Position numbers and translations under genes: made by a program
Source of the DNA: Rhabdophis nuchalis
Taxonomy: Eukaryota > Chordata > Lepidosauria > Squamata > Natricidae
NCBI GenBank assembly: GCA_039707465.1
Contig: CM077643.1
Span: forward strand, 243,806,167 to 243,870,166
DNA length: 64,000 nucleotides
Reading direction: 5' to 3'
Notes under the pieces: generated by a model
Databases searched by the model: none
What the model was told of the DNA's origin: nothing
The model's input: only the letters and a program-made list of their open reading frames with translations
In this document: piece by piece, positions 45,901-57,900 of the stretch
How the letters are laid out: every line of letters starts with the position of its first letter
Position numbering within the stretch: position 1 is the stretch's first letter

Positions 45901-48900
45901 CACCTCTGAAGCAAAGATGAATTTAAGTCATTCTCTGTGAAGTCATATGAATGACTCTGTCCTTAATTCTCAGTAAAATCAGGAAATTAAGAGGTTTTGA
46001 AAACTCAGATGTTGCTGAAATTATGTTTTCATGACACAAATGAAATCCGGGACAGACGAGATAATAATATTTTATCAGTGTTCTGCATGAACTTGAGGCA
46101 ATTGAAAGAATAAACAGAGGCTGGCACATGTAAAAGTGATAGCATGGAAGATTCTTTTTCGCTTTCCTTTGGGTAAATTATTGTTTTATTACTGCTACCA
46201 AGGAGTAATACTCCTACTGGCTACTTACTGCATGCTGACCTTTCCCATTTATCAGCTGGAAGATTCAAATTCAGGAAACCCCCACTGGCACTTGCACAAC
46301 ATTTATTTAATTTATGTATTTAGTTTGTCAAACATGTACGAGATAATAGGTATAAGTATAAACATATATAAACTGTGTATAGACATGAACACAGGAACTG
46401 GGTACGAATAAATGGGGACAGTAGGACAGGGATGGTAGGCACGCTGGTGCACTTATGCCAGCCCCCTTGCCTCTTAGGAATAGGGTGAGGTCCACGGTAG
46501 ACAATTGCCCAACATTTGCCGAACAACTGTCACATTGATTCCCAATGGAAAACCAAATAAGTTGCTGAGCGCCTAGACATAGGTAGACATATAAATTACC
46601 CCACACAAAAGGTGCCAGGCTTTGAACTATCATGTCAGCAATGAATAATCTTGAATAGGATTCACACTTCACATGGTGACTGCTGGGACTCCCTGTATAA
46701 ATGGGGCATAGTATCTCCCCCACTTATTGTGACTATGATAACATCATGACTGATTGTAAGCTGAAAGCATGCACCGGTCCAGTATCTGAATTTTTTATAT
46801 ATATAAATGATGCTGCGCTTCAATAGTAGATGGTCTGGACATTGATATTTGAACATAGATCTTTTTAACATTTATATTTTATTGTGTTTTACTAATCTAA
46901 ATGTATTGCTAGTCCATATATGATATGACATGTTAAATAAATAGGAATGGGTAAATCCTTTTCCGTCACCATTTGTGAAATAATCACATGGGCTCAATAT
47001 TTTAGATGTGTTTTAATAGTGACCTTTTTGGGTATAAAGTAGAGAAGAACATTATTTGACTGCTGTTACAATAGTTCTCTTTGATAAGTAGGTGTCGTAA
47101 GTGATAAACAGAAGGTGTCATAAATGAGAAATAGTAGATCTGAAATGACCCGATAAATTGGACAGTGCTTTTACAAAAAAGACTAAAATTATTCTGCTCT
47201 CATTTGTCCTTTATTTTATGTAAGTACTTTTGTGTATTTCTGTGTAAATCAAGTTTTGATGTAATATATTGACTTCATTTTCATGTGATAGTTTGAAGGC
47301 AACAATTTGCCCCAACTTATAATGAAGATCTGCAGAGGCCATTTCATTCCTGTGTCTGTGAAGTATTCTTCTGATGTGAGATTGTTAATATCCCAGTTGC
47401 TTAGAACATCTCCAAGAGATCGCCCATCTATTAACTCTATTTTGAAAAAAGCCTTTTTGGAGAAGCAGATAAAGAATTATTTGCCACCTGAGGTGAGTAT
47501 CTCTTTGTGGCTTAGAAAAACAAAATTGTGTGGTCCAATCAAAACCCCTTTATCTGTTGGTTGGTGTTGTTCTTTATCTATTCTTCCGTGGAAGAAGGTT
47601 TTTTTTTTGCTTGTTTCATTATAAAACTGGCCTCCTACTGATATTTGGAGGGCTACACGCATGCTGATTTTCCAGAAGACTATTAAGAGTAATACTTGCT
47701 TCAAACACTGGGCCAGGATGTTAGTTGAACCCAAATAGACGTAATTTGATGTGAATCTGTTATGGAGTCTTGGTTATTGTTGGCTGGTTATTTTAACTTT
47801 ATTTTATATTTTACAATTATAGGTTTATTTTCTGTATAACTCTTTTTGTTGATTGCCAGCTGACCAGGGTTATGTATGCAAGATGGTTGACATTATAATT
47901 CCCTCAAATACATAGATAAATTCCACTTACATTTTGTTACAAGATAAAAATAATTGGTATTGCTAGGTTTCCCCAGGACAAAAAATGGCAAGGAGATATG
48001 TTTGTTTCTCCCTTCATTGAGTTAGACTAAATTAACTTTTGGTACATTTACTTGAAACACATTTGAGGTAGCATAGAAATAAATAATTGCATTCTGTTGT
48101 ATTCTTTTCTAGACCATTGAGGCAGAATTTAGTCATACTGTTATTCACAGGAAGAAATCATCATCATCATCATCAGGCAAGTGATTGTTTATATTAAAAA
48201 TAAGAACATTATACTTTGACCATATGTATGAAATTTGTTTTACACTGAGATTGATTCTAAGATGGCCACTTTCAAGAAACAAAGAAGTTGTAAAATAACA
48301 ATAGCAATAGCATTAGTACTTATATCTTGCTCCATAATGCTTTACAGTTCTCTCTGAGCAGTTTACAGAATCAGCCTATTGCCCTTAACAGTCTGGGTTC
48401 TAATTTCATTAACCTCAAAAGGATGGAAGGCTGAGGCAACCTTGAACCAGTCAGGATCAAACTCCGGGCAGTGGGCAGAGTTAACCTGCAATGCTGCATT
48501 CTAACCACTGCGCCACCATGGTATGCCTCTTTTCATTGAGGAAAATATGGCAGCAGAAATTGAGCAAATATGGATTATAACTTCAAAACTGAATTTTTCA
48601 GATATGCTCTATGGTGCAAGGTAACATTAATAGTTCTTCTGATGAGGGACACTGAAGAAACTTGGGATTGCTTTAGTCAGGGATGACTCTTTCTTCAAGA
48701 AAATTGTATTAAAATAAATCCAGGTCTGTGCTTAGTAAATAAATATTATTTAAAAACAAGCAAGTACCAATCTGTAGTTGTTACTGCAATAAGTTGGTTA
48801 TAATTGTGAGGTTGAAGAGAAAGAAGGGAAAAAATCCTGCTGAGCAGGGTTTTTTTTCTTTTATTCTACAGAGAAGTTGATTTTAATGTTGGGGTGGTTC

Positions 48901-51900
48901 TATCCCTTTTGTTTGGTTCAGGGATTCCTCCCAGAAAGCAGTTAATGCAATGGCTCTACAAAGTTGGGGTGGCAGGAAGAAAACCAGTTGATCCAACTTT
49001 TATGTTCGATGTTGGCAGCCTGGAACTTTCCATCTTATATATAGTCAAATCCCTTGTTGTTGTAGAAGTTTGGCCTAAAGATGAATTTGGCTCAGATAGA
49101 TATTGTGCTGACGCATAACTAAAGACTTCCTTATAACTTTAAACTGAGCCATTGAACATAACTGGAATTTGATAAATTGGTGAATAGAATAGAATAGAAT
49201 AGAATAGAATAGAATAGGCTATATGCTAACTTCCTAAGTTCATATATTATGGAAAAAATATTTATTTAGAAGAGACCTGGGTATATTATGGTAACCAAGT
49301 GGTTCCCAACTCAGTATATGCTGCTGATTTTCAAGGGAACGATGCTCTTTTTCAGTTGCAAAGCATAGAGATAACCTACAAGTCTATCAGTCTCTTTCTT
49401 AATATGTATTAAATGTAGAATTAATTAGCCAATCATTATTTAGCTTATTGTTACATAAACTCCTAAAGGTCAGAAACGAAGACTCCATGATTTTCGCTCT
49501 CCAAAAATCAAGATGGAAATGCTTCCTAGAAAATTATTGCATAAAAATGAATGCTATTCTCCTTCAAGGATTCAGGATCCAATTATTAAGGTAAAAGTTA
49601 TCTTTTGTTAAGGTAAGAGTTATATATTGCTAACCTTTTACTGGTAATCATTTCTTAATGACTATTCTGGACATAACTGTTTCAATTCCTCCCCTTAGGA
49701 GAGCTTTAGGGCGTTGCATGCGAAAACAACTAGACACAAAGACTATTTTTCCTCATGCCATCATTCTGCTAAATACCTAATTCCCACAATACTGTCATGT
49801 CTAAATGTATTTAGCCATATAGTATATTACTTTTATCCTTCTCATATGTTCCACTACTTTCTCTTATTGGTATTATGATGATGATGATTATTACTTTGCA
49901 TGTACACTGAGAGCTTAAGACACCAGAACCAAATTCCTTGTGTATCTAATTCAGAGGTGGGTTCCTACCAGTTTGGACTGGTTCAGCTGAATAGGTAGTA
50001 ACTTGGAGGCCTGTGTCTCTGGAACTGGCAGCGACCCAGGCCTGCCATTCCTCAGAACCGGTTCTCTTGATGATGCCATAGGCACCGCTATCTTGCTTTT
50101 GACTTCTGCACATGCGCAGAAGCATTTTTTTAGTACTGCGCATGCACGCATCCCTGAGCGAACTGGCAGTAGCAGCAGTCGGAACCCATCCCTGGTCTAA
50201 TCACACTTGGCCAATAAAGTATTCTATTCAAGTTCTATTCAATCAGTGATGGTTTAAAATTACATCAGCACTGAATGAATGGTATTTGATTGGTCCTCAA
50301 AATTACAGCCACTACTATGCTCCCGTGCTCACATAATCACAATTCAGATACCTGGCAGCCTGTCCACATTTATAGCTGCAGGGTGTGCTTCATCTCCTTC
50401 CACCTTTCTTTCTTACCACCATCTCTTTGCTTTTGGCCTCTCTACCCTATTTCTTGGCTGCTCAACACTGCTCTGCAGACCCCAAGTGCTCCCTGCTGCG
50501 CCCAAGTAAACGTCGCTGTATTTTTTCTCCCACTGCTCTTACGAAGAACAAGGCTTGGCATACCTCATCAAGCAGCAGGAGAAAGAAGATGGCTAAAATC
50601 AGCTGGGGCAGCTGTGGACAACAGGTGGGGTGGATTGCAGAGTAGCCAAAATGACAGAGATGGGGGCGTGAGAGATTGAAGTGGGGATGAATGCAGCAAA
50701 ATAGGGAAAGTATGAGGTCCTCACCTAAGGATGGTATGGTCCTGGCCAAATGGCTGCAATCATTATAAAGGATCAGTGCTCAGATATTTAGCTGAAGGAT
50801 TAATGCTTAAAGCTTGGCAAAGGATAGGATACAGAAAAGCAATTTACCTGTTTTGTTGTTACATTCTGCTTTTGCTGAGCAGGAAACAGCATTTTTATTG
50901 AAGAGCTCAGTTTCTTTTTATCAGAACAAGAGTCAGGCCACATTATTTTATGTAAAATTGATTTCCATTCACTGGGCTCAGAATGAACCTGTTTTCATAA
51001 AATGAATGTCACAAGAGGTAACAGTTCATCTTAAATCAATAGTCAATATTTTGGATTTGTTGTCTTTATACATTTAATATTTTCAGCCCTTGGGTCCTGC
51101 GTTTAAAATATGTGAGAAGCCAGAAGTCATTAGAATGTGTGGACATTATGACCATTATTACATGAAGCTGGCAAGCTTGCAGAAGAGAGCTTTGGTCCAA
51201 GATGATGATCCCTGTATTGGTCAGAGAATGGAACAATATTATAAGCAGAAAGGACAAGAACCACCTCCTCCTCCACCTCATGGGTTGTATTTTTTCCCTT
51301 ATATATAGAAATATCTATTGATTTTTGACATAATGCCCCTTTTCTTTTCTGTTTAGAGTTTTCCATGACTGTTCTGTTTTTCAGACCTTCTGAGTATCTT
51401 CAGAGACGATTGAATGCTCGGCAAAACAAGTTAAAAGTAGAGAAGCAACTGGTGAGCAATTTCTGTAATCAAAGAAAAACAGATGGGAGGAAATGAACCT
51501 TGGAAGTCCTATTCTTATTTACTGGTACTAACATGAAATGCTAGTTTAATTACTATTTGTATTTTGATTTTTCTGTTCAGTGTAATGAACTCATAAAAAT
51601 GAAATAAGAGCCTTTTCTAGACACTGCTCCTCACAATAGTTAATTATTTTGCATTTCAATAGGGGCTACGGCCATCTTCTGCTGAATTTTGTCAGCTGCA
51701 GAATCAAGAAATGAAGGAAGAACAGCTCAAAGTTTGTAATAACGCTCTTCCTCAAAACAATGAAATGAAAGAACAGGTAGGAGAGCCTGGCCAGAGCATT
51801 TGGATATGGACTGAAGAATTTATAATTGGAATAATAGACCTATTTATTACTGCACATTTATTGTCTTTACAGGCACCCTGTTTCCCCGAAAATAAGACCT

Positions 51901-54900
51901 CCCCAGATAATAAGCCCAATCAGGCTTTTGACTGTATGTGCTAAAATAAGCCCTCCCCTGAAAATATTGAAACACAGCAGCAGCCATGAGGTGACCACGC
52001 TCACTGCCTCCTGCACCTCAAAATGATAAGACCTCCCTGAAAATAAGGCCAAATGCATGTTTCAGGGGTCAAAAGAAAATAAGACTCTGTCCTATTTTTG
52101 GGGAAACACAGTAGTCCTTGACTTACAACCACAACTGAGCCCTAAATGTTTGTTAAACGAGACGTTTGTTAAGTTAAATTTGCCCTTTGTTGCCACAGTT
52201 GTTAAGTGAATTGCTGCAGTTGTTAAGTTAACAACATGGTTGTTAAATGAATCTGGCATCCTCATTCACTTTGCTTGTCAGAAGGTTGCAAGAGGGGATC
52301 ACATGACCCTGGGACACTGCAACTGTCATAAATATTAGTCAATTGCCAAGCGTCTGAATTTTGTTCTCATGACTATGGGGAGATGCTGCAACAGATGTAA
52401 GTGTGAAAAATGGTCACAACTCATTTTTTTTCAGTGCTGTGTAACTGTTGAAGACTACCTGTATTTTATGAAGAGAATAGAAGCTTTGTGGTACTCTGTC
52501 ATAGATGGTGTAGTGAATATTGCATAAGATAGAGATTAGAGTAAATTACCTCTATGGTAATTTTAATTCTATGATTCTATTATCTATTCCTATTTTTTCT
52601 TTCAATGTGTCTTTTTAAGGATGGAGTATTCAAAATTAGTTTTATATTATTTCGTTTTAACCAACCAAATAGCTCCTTCAATGGGGTTATAATACACTTA
52701 CTTTGCTATTTTTCAATTTGACAATGACCAGGACAAATTATTTTGTCTTAATTGACAACTATTTGTAAACTTTCAATATAAGACACTTTGAAAATCACTT
52801 CTTTGTCTAAGTAACATGACACAGCCTTAGAACTCTGAGAGAAGCTGTATGTATCAAACTAATGCTGTGTTTAACTACCATTGCATGGGGTTTTAATATA
52901 AAAATAGTAGGTGTATAGCATGGCCTGGGAATATATGTGGCCCAGATGCGAGATAATGAGTAATTTACAGGGAGCGCATTTCACAGACTGATAAGTTTCT
53001 CATGTTTCTAATTGACATCTTGTTTTGCACCTGTGAGTAATGTGTTCATTATAAAAACCTTTGCAAACCTCCACTCATTCATAGACATGCCATGGCAAAA
53101 CATTGCAGGTGTACCTGATGTCTGTTCCAGAGAGTATTGCATGTTTTCCCTTATAAGATTTTTACATTTACCCTTAATAAAGTGAGTTCTCTTCAAACTG
53201 GTTTTTTGCACTTATTTGGAGGGATTCTACTAGAACATAAGAATTTTTGCTGTTTTCAAGAGCATTCCCTGCAGAGCGATTTGGGGAAGCCACAACAGAA
53301 GATCATGATAACTTTTTACATTTTAATGTGCAGTTACATTCGCCATAAGAAAAAATTATACAATCCACAGTAAAGCAAATTTTTTGTTAGGCAACAAAAA
53401 AGCATATAGCAGTGATGGCTAACCTTTTTTGGCTCGCGTGCCAAAAGCGTGGAGAGCGCAGGGGGGGTCATGCGTAGGCATGCCACACCCATAATGCTAT
53501 GTGAGTGACCCCCTCCTTTTGGCGCGCTTTTTTTGCCCTTCTTAGGCTCCAGAGGCTTTCTAGGAGCCTGGGGAGGGTGAAAACAGCCTTCCCTCCCCAC
53601 CTCCAGAGGCTTCAGGAGCTTCCCTGAAGCCTCCAGAGGGCGAAAAATGGCCTCAAAAGAAGGCCTAAATCAGCTGGCCAGTGCACACACGTGTGCTCGT
53701 GCTGACAGGGCAACGCCTCGCGTGCCCTAAGAAATGGTTCCGCGTGCCACCTGTGGCACCCGTGCCATAGGTTCGCCATCACTGGCATATAGGCTTCTAA
53801 ATTCTCAAGATCTAGCCCACAGGCAAGAGGATAACAGTGTTTTATACCCATATAGTGTCTGTATTTTTTACAGTCTTAGATGGAAGGTTGAATTAGACTA
53901 AACGTGCATTACAAAGGTACATCTCGAATTAAATCCAAAAATATCTTTAGAAGGGCTGTTGGAGTCAAGAAACAATCTGTTTGGTTTGGTTCTTGGGGGA
54001 AGAGGATACTTTTATTTTTAACTTTGTTTACATGGATTGTTATGAGATGGGCAACTGTACAACTCCTGTAATCAATTAAAAATGGTTCCCTCATTTTTAA
54101 AACATTAAAATCTAATTTATATTCAATGTATCTTAATCCATAACAAAATACAGTTCCATTGTTAAATGAGAAAATTGTACAGAAACTATACAGCTATTTA
54201 TAATTTGAAATGTTACAGGGATTTAAAAAATGTTGGTACAAACCAGATTATAGTGTGCTCACATTAGAAAATGTAAAAAGCAAGAATGCCTCCATAATAC
54301 TGGTATTCATTTCCTACATGTCTCCACAAAGTTGTAGTTCAATTCTTACACTTCTGGGAAGTTAATTCTTTGTGGGACTTAGTTTTGAATTAACTTGTAT
54401 AAGATAGCCTTTTTAATGCATAGTTTCTTTTATATTAAGAATTGTTTCTAAAGATACATTTTGTTCAAATTCAATAACTTTATGCAGGAGTATCTGAAGC
54501 AGCTGCATGAAATTCGCCAACAGTACAAGAGTGAAGTAAATGAAATTCGTGTTAAAGCACTTAAGGTACCATAAAATTCTTTGCACAAAATGGTTACTTG
54601 ATGGGCTGTAGAAAGCATTGGAATCAGATGATTTTCAAAGCATATTAGCCCAAACAGCAGATTTTTCTTCAAAGCATTAAAAAAAGTTGCAAGGCTAGCG
54701 TAGATGTTTCAAAAACTGTTCCTGCTGTTGTGAATATGGGTGTGCATGCATAGACAACAACAACTGTGATAAGACTGTACATAACAGAGTCGCTGTGCAT
54801 GCATACCCTTGTTGAGATAGCCAGGAACAGCTCTTGGAGCAACTGTTCAAGCCTTGCAAAAAATGTGGCTATTTCAAAGCCCCAAAGAAGATTTATTCAG

Positions 54901-57900
54901 ACTAACATATAATTTGAAACACTTATTTCAAATGCAAGGGCTAATATGTACCTCATGGATGGCTGAGGAAGAGTCAAGCGTATCAGATGACAAAATTTGT
55001 ATATGATGTCATTCATATAAATGCTGTAACTTAATTACTCGTGCCAGGATATTTGGATATCATTGCATTTATATGCTTTATCATTGTGTTTATGTGATTC
55101 GGGTGTCATTATGGTTAGAAACAGGTGCTACTGGTATACGGTTGTTATACTTGTTTTTCTGTGATCATAAGAATCTTTTTTTTTTAAAAAAAGTTTTATT
55201 GGTTTTTACAAAAAAAAATTTAAAAAATAGGAAAAGGGTATAAGGTATTACAAAGATATTTTGAGGACATCTATATCGGAGGTGTCGGCCCCCTCCAAGG
55301 CTTCTTACAAAAAAAAAGATAAGATAATACAAATCATTTTTCATTTCCCTACAAAGTGGAAAGAGATACAAATATATCAGTTTATATTCATGCAATCAAT
55401 CATTAATTCTATAAACATCCAAATAGTGGTTACACTATATAGAAAAAAGTCATTTGTGAGATCTAAGTCTTTTAGCAATTGTATCTTCCTCTCCCTGACC
55501 TCCAGTGGGCGGAGCCGTGGCCCCCTCCGCTCCCCCATTTTCATCCTCCAGGATTGGGGATTGTTTTTTGGAAAGGCTTCCGCCTCTGCAATTGTTTTAA
55601 TTCTTACTCTCCCCCCTTCCCAGAACACTAACATTCCCTCTGGCATCAACCACTTGAACCACACCCCCTTTTTATATAATCTTTTTGATAAGAAGGAATA
55701 TTTCCTCCTTATTTCTCTAATCTTTTTCGGGATCTGTTTCAAAATGGCAATCTCAGTCTGTTGGTATATTAAGGGACCGTCTCTTTGTGCTCTCAGGATC
55801 CCGTCCCTCGTTGACCTTCTTACAAATTTAATATGTATCTCTCTGGGTACCTCATTTATTCTAGCATATGCTGAGTTAATTCTATAAATCAGATCAATGT
55901 CCCCCCAAATATCTTCTTTGCTCCTTTTAATGTAATCTGCTAACATCGTACACATTAATTCTTTTAAATCTTCAGAGGCAACTTCAGGAACATTTTGAAA
56001 CCTTAAAAAGTAAGACATCCTTTCAAAATCCATCCTAGACATATGACTAGCTAAATCCACAATTTCCCTTTGAGAATTTTTTATCTCTCCCTTCATCTCA
56101 GCCGTCTCCCCCTCCAATCCATCAATTCTTTGTTTATTTTCCATTAGTGCTTTCTGTGTCTCCAAAAGTTCCAATTTTGAGCTAACATTGTCTTTCTGGA
56201 TTTCTTTTATTTCTTTCATGATGTTTTGAAGAGTTTCCTCTATTGCTGATAACTGTGTAGCTTCCACCTCTGTTCCTTTGGATAACATTGAAGTAATCTT
56301 GGGTTGATATGGCTGCTTTTTTGAAGCCATAAGCATTAAGTGAAAATCACTCACAATCCACTCTGTAGCCATGAGCCTCGGCGTTGCCTCCAGCCCTCGG
56401 CTTTCAGCCCGTCTTGAATCTCAGCAGCTGTTCCGGCTCTCCATCGGCGAAGGGGACGAAAGAGGAACTCCCCCCCCCCCGCGACTCGTTCTCCTGCGCC
56501 TAGGTCGAAGCGGGAGCCACCCCCCCCCCCGACCGCCGTCGAGGTGGGGGGACTCACCGCAAGCCGCCCGTGCAGCGGGGGCTCTTTACAAGAGCCCCCT
56601 GCCCCCGAAGGCGCCGCAGGAGCAACCAAGCGGCGGACGAGTACAAGACCCGACCGTCGCCTCCGGCTAACAGGAAGGAAGTCCGATCATAAGAATCTTT
56701 AACGTAATAAATTAACAACTTGTCTTCTTAAGTTGAAAAAGACTGAAAGATTCTTGGGGGGGGGGGGGGGAAGCCACAAAATAATTTTTCATCTTACATT
56801 CATTTGGAAGGAGGGATCTCAACTTATCATATTTATCATATTTATGGAAGCTTTGTTTCTGGGTTACATGGGTAAACTTATCCAGCTTCTAAGAATTCTC
56901 TTTTTCACAATCTCACACACACAAAACCTCCTTTTTAAAGTTCCTAATACCTTAAAAGCAGTTAAACAACCAATTTCCAAAAGTGATTAGGAAAGGAAAT
57001 ATAGAAGTCTTGTGTCCTTTTGTAGGTGCCAAACCATGGCTTGAGCTATGATGGTATTCTTCCAGAGCTTTAAACTCATTGGAGACCACTGTTGTGGTCT
57101 CCTCATGAGAAGCATACATCCCTTAGACCGATCCGCTCCCACAGAGAGGGCCTTCTCAGGGTGCCGTCGGCCGGACAATGCCGACTGGCGACACCCAGGG
57201 GAAGAGCCTTCTCTGTGGCGGGCCCTGCCCTTTGGAACGACCTACCCCCTGAACTCCGGACCATCACCGACCTCCGCCTCTTCCGCAAATGTTTAAAGAC
57301 ATATTTTTTCCATCAAGCCGGCCTAGCCTAACCTCCCATGGGGACTTTTAGAAAAGTTTTAAATTGGGTTTTTAATAATTGGTTTTTAGCACAGGATTGG
57401 GGATTATTTAATATATATTTTACATTATTTGTCTATCTTCTATTGTGTATGTTTTTTAAGTTTCCTGTGCGCCGCCCTGGGTCCTCTGTGGAGAAGGGCG
57501 GGATATAAATGTAATAAAATGAAATGAAATGAAATGAAATGAAGCAAGTGTCTGAAGCACTTATGGGTGATCCAAATCCACTCCTTCTCCAGAAAGAAAT
57601 TGTGAAAAGTCAGTTCATTCACTGGTTCTTCATCCACTGTGGTAGTCCTTTCTGCCCTCAGCGGAACCATCTTCTGTTTACCTTTTAACAGAATAACAGA
57701 GTTGGAAGGGACCTTGTAGGTCATCTAGTCCAATGTGTGCCTCTACCTAGGATCGAACTCACAACCTATTTCTTCTTTAGACGTTCCAGAGTTAAAATTA
57801 CTTAGTCCTAAGTGTAGATTGCTTTAATGCAAATACTCCACAAGTTTAGAAATAATATTTGAATATTATTTGGGTGGAAATCCATATTTTAATGCTGTTT

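Noticed and set aside
50290..50749. Overlapping 86-129 aa frames on both strands in NEK5 intron 10
   Set aside because: No family resemblance or splice signals, and the region has the look of old repeats.
55261..55887. 208-aa plus-strand frame
   Set aside because: It is the antisense shadow of the L1 ORF1.
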